Below are positions 18,790 through 29,000 of a DNA stretch of 64,000 bases, in pieces; within the stretch, counting starts at the first letter, position 1; each line of letters starts with the position of its first letter. Where the stretch lies: NCBI GenBank assembly GCA_934667175.1, contig CAKULN010000007.1:1-64000 (forward strand). The letters run 5' to 3'. Under the pieces are notes generated by a model that was given only the letters and a program-made list of their open reading frames with translations, did not search any database and had not been told where the DNA came from. This DNA is from an uncultured Bacteroidales bacterium. Lineage in GTDB: Bacteria; Bacteroidota; Bacteroidia; Bacteroidales; UBA932. The translations under genes and the position numbers were made by a program.

Positions 18790-21700
18790 TTATTTGGTGT
18801 CAAACGTAACATTCACACCAAAGTTGAATGTCCTCTGAATAGGGTAATTAAGACCGTTCCCGGCAAGTTCTGGATCCCAAAGTTTGAATTTGCTCCAGCA
18901 CAGGAGGTTATTACCTTGGAAATAGAGACGCAAACTGTCGATATTTAGTTTGCGTGTAAGCTTCTGAGGGAGGGTGTAACCAAGTTCCAACTGCTTCAGA
19001 CGAAGGAATGAGCCATCCCTCATCCACCATGTGCTCGTCGCGGTGTTGTTCAGGTTTTCGTAAGCGCTGTACCTTGGGTAAAGAGCATATATATCACGAT
19101 TGTCCTCGCTCCAGTGGCTGTCAGCGTAGGCCTTGAGCAACTGCGTGTTGTTCACGAACGGAGCCGTTCCGTACCTGTTGTATTTGGTGCTATAGGTACT
19201 GGTCGCGTCGATCCAGAAAGACTCACGTCCGAGGCCTTGGAAGAATACCGAAAGGTCGATGCCCTTGTATCCGAGAGAAACACCAAATCCATAGATGATC
19301 TCAGGGGATGTCGGGTAGCCGATAGGAACCATATCTGCGGTCGTGATCTTACCGTCGCCATTTACGTCGGTGTATTTGATGTCACCACCACCATAAGGCG
19401 ATCCGAATGAAGTCTGGTCAGGGCTGTTGGCCGCCTCTTCGTCATCAATGAACAGGCGCTCGGCGATGTAGCCCCAAGTCTGTTTGATGGAGTAGCCGGC
19501 ATGCTGGCGGTATTTCTCTGGATAAGTAGGCTCTTCATAGACATCGTACTTTCCTGTTGACCAGGTGAAGTTGGCTCTGGCCGATGTCCAGAAATCCTTA
19601 TTCCAAACTTTCTGGTACTCAGCCTGAAGATCGACACCGTGGGCCCTTGCCTCACCGATGTTGGCGGAAATTCCAGCCTGGAGTCCCATTGTCTCAGGAA
19701 CGTCCGCACGGGTCATGAATATGTCCTTACGCCTTTCGGTGAAGTACTCGGCGATGAGGTCGAAGTTGTCGAAAAGGCCGAGCTCTACAGCATAATTGGT
19801 CTTATAGGATTTTTCCCAAGTGATCGCCTCGTTGGCGTAACGGGTGACATCGATGCCCTTGTAGTTAACCTGCCTACGATCACCAAAGAACGCCTGATTG
19901 CCGGAGCTGTTCATATTCATTTCGGAAAGATAGTAGAAACGGTTGTTTTCATTACCAATCTTGTCGTTTCCGACGAGACCATAAGAAACACGGAACTTAA
20001 GGTTGTCGACGGTCTTCTTCAATGACTTGAACCAAGGCTCGTTGGACATCACCCAAGCTGCGCCGGCTGAAGGGAAGAATCCCCAGCGGTGAGATTTGTG
20101 GAAACGCTCGGATCCGTTGTAACCGAAGTTGAACTCAGTGAAGTACCTCTTGTCCCATCCATAGGTGAAACGTCCTGAAAGACCGGCGTTGCGGGAAGGA
20201 AGGGAAAGCTGGAGGGAGCCGGCGTTGGCCTTGCGGGACTCGTAGGCGGTTAGGACCAAAAGACCTGTAACCTCACTACGGCCGAAGTCACGGGCGTAGT
20301 TGAGGCGTGTCTCTGAATATAATGTATTCTGTACGGTCTTGCTGCCTTCGTTGTAAGTAAGATAGTCGGTTCCGTCATCATTGATTCTTCGCAAATGGTA
20401 CTCTCCGGTATAGGAGTCATAGTTGTCCATCGTGTACCAATAAGGGCTGAACTGACGGTTGACACTGAAATCTGAAAGACGTGTCAGATTGAACAGAGTC
20501 ATCGCACTGAGTCCTTTCGTGATGAAGTTGAGATCCTGGTTGAGTTCGACAGCTGCGATCATCTGTGAGCGTTGGTAGTCACGATAACCTTTCACCATAT
20601 TGGCATAAGGGTTGGTGTAGCCTCCTTTGTCCCAGTTACCGAACATAATGTGCTTGATTCCAACGTGATCGTCATCCACCGGGTAATACGCCGGGAAGAG
20701 TACCGGGTCGGAGTGAACCACGTCCACATAAACCTTGTTACCTCCATCAAGCGGTCCGCGGTAGTCGGTGAAGTTACCGGTAAGGCGGATGGCCAGTTTT
20801 GTGGTCGGGGTCACATTGATGTCGATGTTCGAACGAAGAGTATAGGTTTTCTGATCGATGTTGTTGTTGAAACTGTTCCTTTTGTCAACATTCAGAATAC
20901 CCGTGTCCTCGGTGAAAGCACCGGACACATAGTAGGTCGCGACCTTGCCTCCACCGCGAACGGAAACGTTTGCGCGGTATGCCGTGGAATAATCCTTGAA
21001 GAGCATCTTGTACCAGTCGTTGGCCGGATAGATGTACGGATTCGCGCCAGGTTTTCCGGTGTTCTCAATCTTGTCGTAGGAGTACATCAGGTCTCCCAGA
21101 GGGTCACGTGTGGTGATGGCCTCGTTGTAGGACTTCATGTAGGTGATAGGGTCTGCAAGTTCGACAACATCAGTCGGCTGCGAGATCGATGTCTCGATGC
21201 GGGCAAAGATCTTAGCCGGGCCTTCCTGACCGCGCTTCGTGGTCACGAAGATGACACCGTTGGCTCCGCGGGCTCCATAGAGGGCCGTCGCCGTGGCGTC
21301 CTTCATGATCGAGAAACTCTCGATGTCGTCCGGCTGAAGGCGGGCAAGGTCGGTGGAGGTAAGCTCGATGTTGTCGATGAGGATGAGGGGGCTGGTGTTC
21401 GCGCCGAAGGTTGTGATGCCTCGCACGAAGAAGTCGGCGTTGTCCTGGCCAGGCTCACCGGAACGCTGGTAGGCGATGACGCCGGCGACATTACCCGCAA
21501 GGGCGGTGGTCAAGTTGCTGGAAGGCACCTTGAGAGTTCCGACATCAACGGTCGTGATAGCGGCCACAGTGCTCTCCTTCCTTTGTTTACCGAAGGCGAC
21601 CACTGTCACCTCGTCAAGTTCGTTGGCTGCGTTCTTCAGCTTAACGATGAAGTTGGTCATGCTTCCGACTTCCAGAATCTGAGACTCCTTACCGAGACAC

Positions 21701-21924
21701 TCAAATTTCAGTTTGTCAGTCGGCTTGACTCCGGACAGTTCGAAAGAACCGTCGAGGTCAGTCATCACACCCTTTGTGGATCCGACGACCGACACTGTCG
21801 CTCCCGGCATGGTCTCGCCGGTTTCCTCCTCATAGATCACACCCTTAATGGTCTTGGTCTGAGCCAGAACCGCCAACGGCGCAAGCATAAGGATTAGAGA
21901 CAATACGATCTTTTTGAAAGACAT
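18790..21924 (-). CDS. SusC-family TonB-dependent transporter (minus-strand locus)
   Basis: 1044 residues from the ATG at 21924 (MSFKKIVLSLILM, signal peptide ending VLAQ); the longer frame only covers the leader. Regulatory-like beta domain ~22-95, plug ~105-225 (FFVRGITTFGANTSPLILIDN, ALYGARGANGVIFVTTKRG), barrel to the end (NFGVNVTFDTK). By eye about four residues in five match the SusC at 26008. The DNA of the plug region (about 21190-21480) is far closer to that paralogue than the barrel DNA is, and is also GC-richer. It probably imports a glycan related to its paralogue's. Confidence 0.95.
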   Translation of the reverse strand: MSFKKIVLSLILMLAPLAVLAQTKTIKGVIYEEETGETMPGATVSVVGSTKGVMTDLDGSFELSGVKPTDKLKFECLGKESQILEVGSMTNFIVKLKNAANELDEVTVVAFGKQRKESTVAAITTVDVGTLKVPSSNLTTALAGNVAGVIAYQRSGEPGQDNADFFVRGITTFGANTSPLILIDNIELTSTDLARLQPDDIESFSIMKDATATALYGARGANGVIFVTTKRGQEGPAKIFARIETSISQPTDVVELADPITYMKSYNEAITTRDPLGDLMYSYDKIENTGKPGANPYIYPANDWYKMLFKDYSTAYRANVSVRGGGKVATYYVSGAFTEDTGILNVDKRNSFNNNIDQKTYTLRSNIDINVTPTTKLAIRLTGNFTDYRGPLDGGNKVYVDVVHSDPVLFPAYYPVDDDHVGIKHIMFGNWDKGGYTNPYANMVKGYRDYQRSQMIAAVELNQDLNFITKGLSAMTLFNLTRLSDFSVNRQFSPYWYTMDNYDSYTGEYHLRRINDDGTDYLTYNEGSKTVQNTLYSETRLNYARDFGRSEVTGLLVLTAYESRKANAGSLQLSLPSRNAGLSGRFTYGWDKRYFTEFNFGYNGSERFHKSHRWGFFPSAGAAWVMSNEPWFKSLKKTVDNLKFRVSYGLVGNDKIGNENNRFYYLSEMNMNSSGNQAFFGDRRQVNYKGIDVTRYANEAITWEKSYKTNYAVELGLFDNFDLIAEYFTERRKDIFMTRADVPETMGLQAGISANIGEARAHGVDLQAEYQKVWNKDFWTSARANFTWSTGKYDVYEEPTYPEKYRQHAGYSIKQTWGYIAERLFIDDEEAANSPDQTSFGSPYGGGDIKYTDVNGDGKITTADMVPIGYPTSPEIIYGFGVSLGYKGIDLSVFFQGLGRESFWIDATSTYSTKYNRYGTAPFVNNTQLLKAYADSHWSEDNRDIYALYPRYSAYENLNNTATSTWWMRDGSFLRLKQLELGYTLPQKLTRKLNIDSLRLYFQGNNLLCWSKFKLWDPELAGNGLNYPIQRTFNFGVNVTFDTK

Positions 21925-21960
21925 AAATACTAAATTTGTAGTTTGACAAAAAGATTGAGT

Positions 21961-21999
21961 CTGACGTGGTCGCTGAGCTTGTCGATGTGACCACGTCAG
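21961..21999. repeat. Perfect 11-bp hairpin in the susC leader, REP-like loop
   Basis: CTGACGTGGTC pairs with GACCACGTCAG around a 17-nt loop, GCTGAGCTTGTCGATGT, which is the core of the REP-like unit seen elsewhere. It lies in the probable 5' leader of the minus-strand susC, 37 bp before its ATG. Confidence 0.7.
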
Positions 22000-22065
22000 A
22001 GCATAGTTCCCACAATTTGTTTTGTATGAAATGTCATTTGCCACGTAAGACGAAGGGGTTTCTTT

Positions 22066-22149
22066 GGGGGTAAGACGTGAAAAATTTCTGTTTTTTATGA
22101 ATATTATATGTTTCTTTATCGTTTTTTACGTTGATAATTGCGATATTGC
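22066..22149 (+). promoter_or_regulatory. Conserved rpn upstream block, copy 3 (inverted)
   Basis: Its reverse complement reads GCAATATCGCAAT, AACGTAAAAAACGATAAAGAAACATATA, AAAAAACAGAAAT and TTACCCCC, matching the blocks before the other rpn genes. In the direction of transcription it ends 62 bp before the ATG at 22212. Confidence 0.65.
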
Positions 22150-22211
22150 GGATGGATTCCGGCACGTGTTCGGAGTTTTGTAACCAATCAAGAATTAGAA
22201 CAACTTCAACT

Positions 22212-23351
22212 ATGGAGAATTCAGAGACAAACAAGGCCGTCCGTCGTAAGGCCGATGACCGGACAACCATTAACCAAGAGACCATTAAACAGGGGGATAT
22301 TGACCACGAGGCCACGGGGAGGAAAGCCATTGACCACGAGGCCGCCGCGTCGGAAGAGGAGCAGTACCTCAAGCGCTACCGCCACTGCCGCAGGCTTATA
22401 GAGGGGGACGTCCGCTTCGCCGGGATGTCCGCGGAGGAGAAGGACGCCTACGCCCAACGCCTCGCCACGCCGGAGTACCTCGACCTGACCTGCGACTGGG
22501 CGTTCAAGTACCTGTTCCAGAACCACCCGGACCTGCTTGTCCGTCTGCTTAATGACATCCTTCAGGAGGACATCACCTCGGTGGAGTTCCGCAACACGGA
22601 GCTGACGGAAGTCTCTCCGCATGACAGGCGGATACTTTTCGACCTCCTCTGCCAGACGCCAGGCGGGACGATCCTTGTGGAGATGCAGAGGGCGTCGCGT
22701 TCCGACCAGCGCGACCGCCTGCTTTTCTATGGCTCAAGGCTGGTGACCAGACAGGTGAGACGAGGCGACGAGAAATATGCCCTGTCTCCCGTCAAGGTCA
22801 TCTGCATCAAGAACTACGAGGATGAGCATCCGAACTCCCCCGAGGGCAAGATCCTGTATCATTACCGTCTTCAGGAGATCGAGACGGCCGAGCCGTTCGG
22901 CGACCGGATGTCGTTCTACCTGTTGGAGCTGCCGAGGATAATGCGCTATGGTGATGAATATGACAGTCCTGTCGCGTCATGGTGCAGGATATTCAGAAAT
23001 TTCGCTATATTTGCGAAGTCGAGGTCGGAGAGGGACGCGGAATTCGAGAGGCTGGAGCGGGCGATGCGTGTCAGCGGCCTTGATGACAAGGAGATTGATA
23101 ACTATTTCAACGATATGATGACAGAAAAAGAGATGCTTCCGTACATTGAGGGTGCCGAACAGCAGGGTTACCGCAAGGGCTACAAGGCCGGAGCCGAGCA
23201 AGGCATGGCCAAGGGAATAGAGAAGGGAATAGAGAAGGGAATAGAGAAGGGAATAGAGAAGGTCGCCAAGTCTTTGCTGTCGTTAGGCCTATCGGCTGAA
23301 CAGATTAAGTCTGTCACAGGTTTGAGTGCGGAGCAGATTAAAGCGTTGTGA
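22212..23351 (+). CDS. Rpn-family PD-(D/E)XK nuclease, copy 3
   Basis: 379 residues from the ATG at 22212 (MENSETNKAVRRKADDR). The N-terminus carries a charged spacer with short repeats (DHEATGRKAIDHEAA). The nuclease domain starts LDLTCDWAFKYLFQNHPDLL and shows ILFDLLCQTPGGTILVEMQ, with the catalytic D and E-x-Q positions kept. The tail has four exact IEKG units (12-bp repeat GGAATAGAGAAG at about 23213-23260), then LGLSAEQIKSVTGLSAEQIKAL. More distant from copies 1 and 2 than they are from each other. It sits between the minus-strand susC and GH92. Confidence 0.9.
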   Translation: MENSETNKAVRRKADDRTTINQETIKQGDIDHEATGRKAIDHEAAASEEEQYLKRYRHCRRLIEGDVRFAGMSAEEKDAYAQRLATPEYLDLTCDWAFKYLFQNHPDLLVRLLNDILQEDITSVEFRNTELTEVSPHDRRILFDLLCQTPGGTILVEMQRASRSDQRDRLLFYGSRLVTRQVRRGDEKYALSPVKVICIKNYEDEHPNSPEGKILYHYRLQEIETAEPFGDRMSFYLLELPRIMRYGDEYDSPVASWCRIFRNFAIFAKSRSERDAEFERLERAMRVSGLDDKEIDNYFNDMMTEKEMLPYIEGAEQQGYRKGYKAGAEQGMAKGIEKGIEKGIEKGIEKVAKSLLSLGLSAEQIKSVTGLSAEQIKAL

Positions 23352-23397
23352 TAAAACTCCGCAAAGAGTAAACACTTGGAAATAAACTATATAAGCA

Positions 23398-23431
23398 AAG
23401 CCCTTTAGCCTATATCAACCAAAGGGCTTTA
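23398..23431. terminator. Bidirectional terminator between rpn copy 3 and GH92
   Basis: AAAGCCCTTT and AAAGGGCTTT form a stem around a 14-nt loop, followed by ATTT on the plus strand. The two genes are convergent. Confidence 0.85.
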
Positions 23432-23481
23432 TTTAAATTATTGAGGAATAGGGGCTTACCTCTCACGGGCCGCCCACAGTT

Positions 23482-25827
23482 TTACTTCACCGCCTTCGCG
23501 GAAAGCGAGTACGGCTTGTCATCCGGTTTCTGGCCGCGGGCCTTGTTCGGCTTGGAGGCCATCACGAACTCGATGGTGCCGCCCTGAAGGAGGTCATCGT
23601 GGGTGATGTAGAGCTTTTTGCATTCGACACCGTTGCGCAGGACCTTCTTCACATAACGGTTTACATCGCTCACGCTGTCAGCCTTGACCTCAAGAGTCTT
23701 CCCGTTCGGGAGAGCGATCTTGGCGTATGGGAGATACGGAGCACCGAACACGTATTGGTCGCTGCCAGGACAGACAGGATAGAATCCAAGCACACTGAAT
23801 ATGTACCATGCGGACATCTGACCGCAGTCGTCGTTGCCGCCCAGTCCGTGAATGTCAGGACGGTACATCCGGTTTATGATCTCCCTCATCCAGTACTGTG
23901 TCTTCCAAGGCTGGTTCGTCCAAGCATAGAGATAAGGAATATGATGGCTCGGCTCGTTGCCGTGCACATAGCCACCGATCAGGCAGTCCTTCGTGACATC
24001 CTCGTTCGTGGCGTAGGCATATTCAGGAAGGTCATGGTAGAAGAGCTCGTCCAGGGCGGAGATGAACTTCTTCTCACCGCCCATCAACTCCATCACGCCG
24101 TACACATCCTGCGGAGCGTGGAACGAGAAGTTCAGCGAGTTGCCCTCAATGAAGCCTTCTCCCATCGTCTGCATGATGTCAAAATCTTTCTTGAAAGTGC
24201 CGTCTGAATATTTCGGGCGCGCGAACCCAAGCTCGGTGTCGAACACGTTCCTATAATATTGCGCGCGTGCGAGATATTCATCAGCAATCTTGTCGTTCCC
24301 GGCGAGGCGGGCGGTGTGCCAGATGGTCCAGTCGTCGTAGGAATATTCCAACGTGTTGCTGGCTGCGGTGGAGATCTTGTCGTAAGGCACGTAGCCGAGT
24401 TTCATGTAGTCCCCAAGTCCTGCGTACCAGTTTGCTTTTGAGGTGTTTACCATTGCCTCAAGAGCCCTGTCACGGTCAATGTCCAGCCCCTTGGTGATGG
24501 CATCTGCGAGCACCGGCACAGCGTGATAGCCGCTCATGCACCAGTTCTCATTGGCGCAGTGACTCCAGACAGGCAGGAATTTCAAGACATTCTGGTCGTA
24601 GTGAGCCAGCATAGACTCCACCATGTCCCGGTCACGCTCTGGTTTGAACAACGCCAGGAACGGATGCTCTGCCCTATAGGTGTCCCAAAGGGAGAAAACG
24701 GTGTAGTTCGTGAACCCGTCCGCCTGGTGGATCTCGTGGTCAAGGCCTCTGTACTTCCCGTCCACGTCCATATAGACAGAAGGGTTGATCATCGTGTGGT
24801 AGAGGGAAGTGTAGAACATCTTCTTCTCGTCCTCTGTGCCCTGAATCTCAATCTGGGAAAGTTCCTTCTCCCAGGCCGAAGATGCCTCCAAAGCGATGTC
24901 ATCGAACGACTTGCCCGAGGTCTCCGCCGCAAGGTTCTTCAGCGCACCCTCCGCTCCGGTCGCCGAAAGCGCCACCTTCACGGTCAGCTCAGGATTCTTG
25001 GACGTGGCGAACTTGAACCATGCCACCAGCTTGCGTCCGGCCATCGCAGGGAAGTTGTGGTACTGGTCGAATTTGCTCCAGCCACCTTTATAGTTGATCT
25101 TCTCTCTATCCGCATAACCATATTCAGTGATAGGCTGCGAGAAAGAGATGGCGAAGTAGGTGTAGTTGGTTCGGGCCCAGCCGTTGGTGATGCGGTAGCC
25201 GGTCAGAAGGGTGTCGTTCTGCACCTGTACCTCCGCCCAGAGGGTCTTGCCATCGTAGTTGTAGATTCCGTGGATGAGGTCCAGAATCACCTGACCATCA
25301 ACTCCTTTAGGAAATGAATATTCATGTACTCCGACTCTGGTGGTGGCGGTCAGACGGGCCTTCACATCGTAGTCGGCCAGCGTCACTTCGTAGTAACCCG
25401 CTGAGGCTCTCTCCGTGTCGTGCGAGAAACGGCTGCGGTAGCCGCTGTCCGGGTTGTCGCTTGTGCCGGGATTCAGTTTCAGCGCTCCGGTGGTCGGCAT
25501 CAGCAGGATGTCGCCCAGATCCGAGTGTCCGGTTCCGCTGAAATGCGTGTGGCTGAATCCGACGATTGTAGGGTCGGAATAACGGTAGCCAGCGCAATAT
25601 TCATAAACACGTGGCTGGTACTTCCCGTTCACATTGTGAGGAATCGTGTCAGTGTCCGGGCTCAACTGAACCCCGCCGAAAGGCACGCACGCCCCCGGAA
25701 AAGTGTGCCCCATTCCGTCGGTTCCGATGAACGGATCCACATAACTGGCCTTGGTTGAAGGCTGCTGCGCCGCGGACCCGACGCAGAGAAGCAGGGACAG
25801 CCCTGCGCAAAACAGATTGATTTTCAT
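23482..25827 (-). CDS. GH92-family alpha-mannosidase
   Basis: 781 residues, normal for GH92, a Ca-dependent inverting exo-alpha-mannosidase family that trims high-mannose N-glycans and mannans. The signal peptide (~1-20) has no lipobox, so it is periplasmic or secreted. The mature start YVDPFIGTDGMGHTFPGACVPFGGVQLSP is the family hallmark. Conserved active-site regions GNEPSHHIPYLY (~620) and GNDDCGQMSAWYIFSVLGFYP (~663) are intact. It lies alone on the minus strand between the two mirrored SusC/D loci and is divergent from the susC at 26008. It suggests that at least one of these loci handles a mannose-containing glycan. Confidence 0.93.
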   Translation of the reverse strand: MKINLFCAGLSLLLCVGSAAQQPSTKASYVDPFIGTDGMGHTFPGACVPFGGVQLSPDTDTIPHNVNGKYQPRVYEYCAGYRYSDPTIVGFSHTHFSGTGHSDLGDILLMPTTGALKLNPGTSDNPDSGYRSRFSHDTERASAGYYEVTLADYDVKARLTATTRVGVHEYSFPKGVDGQVILDLIHGIYNYDGKTLWAEVQVQNDTLLTGYRITNGWARTNYTYFAISFSQPITEYGYADREKINYKGGWSKFDQYHNFPAMAGRKLVAWFKFATSKNPELTVKVALSATGAEGALKNLAAETSGKSFDDIALEASSAWEKELSQIEIQGTEDEKKMFYTSLYHTMINPSVYMDVDGKYRGLDHEIHQADGFTNYTVFSLWDTYRAEHPFLALFKPERDRDMVESMLAHYDQNVLKFLPVWSHCANENWCMSGYHAVPVLADAITKGLDIDRDRALEAMVNTSKANWYAGLGDYMKLGYVPYDKISTAASNTLEYSYDDWTIWHTARLAGNDKIADEYLARAQYYRNVFDTELGFARPKYSDGTFKKDFDIMQTMGEGFIEGNSLNFSFHAPQDVYGVMELMGGEKKFISALDELFYHDLPEYAYATNEDVTKDCLIGGYVHGNEPSHHIPYLYAWTNQPWKTQYWMREIINRMYRPDIHGLGGNDDCGQMSAWYIFSVLGFYPVCPGSDQYVFGAPYLPYAKIALPNGKTLEVKADSVSDVNRYVKKVLRNGVECKKLYITHDDLLQGGTIEFVMASKPNKARGQKPDDKPYSLSAKAVK

Positions 25828-25871
25828 GTGTCAAATATACATAAATCTATTGTTTTTTCTGAAAAAGTCTC

Positions 25872-25879
25872 TAAATTTG
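25872..25879 (+). promoter_or_regulatory. Candidate promoter of the plus-strand susC
   Basis: TAAATTTG matches TAnnTTTG, with a T-rich stretch about 20 bp upstream. It would give a leader of roughly 120 nt before the ATG at 26008. The leader end (AAACTACAAAATTTATAA) resembles that of the minus-strand susC. Confidence 0.45.
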
Positions 25880-26007
25880 TCCTTTCCAACCTGAAGAGGG
25901 TGGCTTGTTGCGTGCCTATTAAATCGGTTTGTGGGTAGGGTTGGAATAGTACTTAAAGTAAAGAAATATAACACTTTAATTAAACTACAAAATTTATAAA
26001 AACGTTT

Positions 26008-29000
26008 ATGTCTTTCAAAAAGATCGCAATGACGCTTGCGCTCCTCCTGAGCACCGTGGCGGCCCTGGCGCAGACCAGGACCGTGAAGGGTGTGATCTAC
26101 GAGGAGGAGACAGGCGAGCCCATGCCGGGCGCGACGGTGTCGGTCGAGGGTTCCACCCGAGGCGTGATGACCGACCTTGACGGCTCGTTCGAGCTGACCG
26201 GCGTCAAGCCGACCGACAAACTCAAGTTCGAGTGTCTCGGAAAGGAGACGCAGGTCCTGACAGTCGGCACTATGACCAACTTCGTCGTGAAACTCAAGAA
26301 CGCGGCAAACGAACTTGACGAGGTGACGGTTGTCGCCTTCGGTAAACAGAGAAAAGAGAGCGTCATCGGCTCCATCTCCACAGTCGACGTGAAGACCCTC
26401 AAGGTTCCTTCCAGCAACCTCACCACCGCATTGGCCGGCAACGTGGCCGGTGTGATCGCCTACCAGCGCACCGGAGAGCCGGGCCAGGACAACGCCGACT
26501 TCTTTGTGCGTGGTATCACCACTTTCGGCGCGAACACCAGCCCTCTCATCCTCATCGACAACATCGAGCTGACCTCCACCGACCTCGCCCGTCTTCAGCC
26601 GGACGACATCGAGAGCTTCTCGATCATGAAGGATGCCACGGCGACCGCCCTCTACGGAGCCCGCGGGGCCAACGGTGTCATCTTCGTGACCACGAAGCGC
26701 GGTCAGGAAGGCCCGGCTAAGATCTTCGCCCGTGTCGAGACATCAATCTCAACACCTACCGACGTGGTCGAGCTAGCCGACCCTGTGACCTACATGAAGT
26801 CCTACAACGAGGCCATCTCCACACGCGACCCGCTCGGGGACTTGATGTACTCCTACGACAAGATCGAGCAGACCGGGAAGCCGGACGCAAACCGTCTCAT
26901 CTATCCTGCCAACGACTGGTACGACATGCTCTTCAAGGATTTTGCCACAAGCTACCGCGCAAACGTTTCAGCGCGTGGTGGAGGCAAGGTCGCGACCTAT
27001 TATGTGTCCGGAGCCTACACCGAGGATACAGGTATTTTGAAAGTCGACAAGAGGAACAGCTTCAACAACAACATCGACGACAAGAACTACACCCTCCGCT
27101 CCAATGTGGACATCAATGTGACCCCGACCACGAAGCTGGCGGTCCGCCTGACCGGCAACTTCCGTGACTACCAGGGACCGCTGAACGGAGGCAGCGACGT
27201 CTACCGTCAGGTGATGCACTCTGACCCAGTCCTCTTCCCGGCCTACTACCCGGTGGACGACGACCACGTCGGCATCCAGCACATCATGTTCGGTAACTAC
27301 GATGACGGTTCCTACATCAACCCTTACGCCAACCTCGTGAAGGGATACAAGGACTACCAGCGATCCCAGATGATCGCCGCCGTGGAGATTGACCAGGACC
27401 TCAAGTTCATCACCAAGGGACTGACCTTCATGACTCTGTTCAACCTCACCAGGCTTTCCGAATATACGGTCAACCGCCAGTTCAACCCTTACTGGTACAC
27501 CCTTGACCGCTACGACTCCTACACGGGCGAGTACCACGTCAACCGGATCAACGAGAACGGATCCGACTACCTCACTTATTCTGAAGGCGCAAAGACGGTG
27601 AAGAACACGATGTACTCCGAGACGCGCCTGAACTACGCCAATTCATTCGGCAGGCACGACGTGACCGGTCTTCTGGTTCTCACCGCGAGCGAATCCCTCA
27701 CCGCCAACGCCGGGTCCCTCCAGCTGTCCCTCCCTTCACGCAACGCCGGACTCTCCGGACGTTTCACCTACGGCTTCGACAAGAGGTATTTCATTGAATA
27801 TAACTTCGGCTACAACGGCTCCGAGCGTTTCCACAAGTCGCACCGCTGGGGATTCTTCCCTTCCGCCGGCCTGGCGTGGATGATGTCCAACGAGAAGTGG
27901 TTCAAGCCGGCGGCCAAGGTCGTCAACAACCTCAAGCTCCGCTACTCCTACGGTCTTGTCGGCAACGACAACATCGGCTCGAGCAGTAACCGTTTCTACT
28001 ATCTCTCCGAGATGAACATGAACAGTTCAAGCAAATCCGCGTCTTTCGGCGAGACCAGAAACGTGAGCTATTCGGGAGTGGATGTCCTGCGCTACGCCAA
28101 CGAGGCGATCACGTGGGAGAAGTCCTACAAGTCCAACTATGCCCTCGAGCTGGGGCTCTTCAAGAAGCTCGACATCATCGCCGAGTACTTCACCGAGCAC
28201 CGCACGGACATATTCATGCAGCGCGCCGACATCCCTAACACCATGGGACTCCAGGCCGCCGTCTACGGCAACATCGGTCAGGCCCGCGCCAAGGGTGTCG
28301 ACATCCAGGCCGACTACAAGCAGGCTTGGGCCAGCGGTCTCTGGGCGTCAGCCAGGGCTAACTTCACCTACTCCACCGGCAAGTACGACGTCTACGAGGA
28401 GCCGACCTATCCCGAGTCATACCGCCAGCATGCCGGCAGGTCCATCAAGCAGACATGGGGCTACATCGCCGAGCGCCTCTTCATCGACGACGAGGACGCC
28501 GCCAACAGCCCGTCGCAGGCCGCTTTCGGCAGCCAGTACGGCGGTGGTGACATCAAGTACACCGATGTCAACGGCGACGGCGTGATCACCAATGCGGACA
28601 TGGTGCCGATCGGCTACCCGACATCCCCTGAGATCATCTACGGCTTCGGTGTGTCGCTCGGCCACAAGGGGTTCGACTTCTCGGTGTTCTTCCAGGGTAT
28701 GGGACGCGAGTCCTTCTGGATTGACGCCACAAGCGCCTACAACACGAGGACGAACAAGTACGGCACCGCCCCGTTCGTGAACAACGGACAGCTGCTGAAG
28801 GCCTACGCCGACAGCCACTGGAGCGAGGACAATCGTGACATCTACGCCCTGTACCCAAGGTACAGCGCCTACGAGAACAAGAACAACACCCAGGTCAGCA
28901 CCTGGTGGATGAGGGACGGATCGTTCCTCCGCCTCAAGCAGATGGAGTTCGGCTACACCCTTCCGCAGAAACTCACCAACAAGATCCACGTCGACAACCT

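Noticed and set aside
20572..21897. Long plus-strand open frame of 441 codons
   Set aside because: It is antisense to the well-supported susC and has low-complexity, Val/Gly/Arg-rich content; it arises from the codon bias of that gene.
24523..25317. Plus-strand open frame of 264 codons
   Set aside because: Antisense to the GH92 gene, whose family motifs are intact in the other frame.
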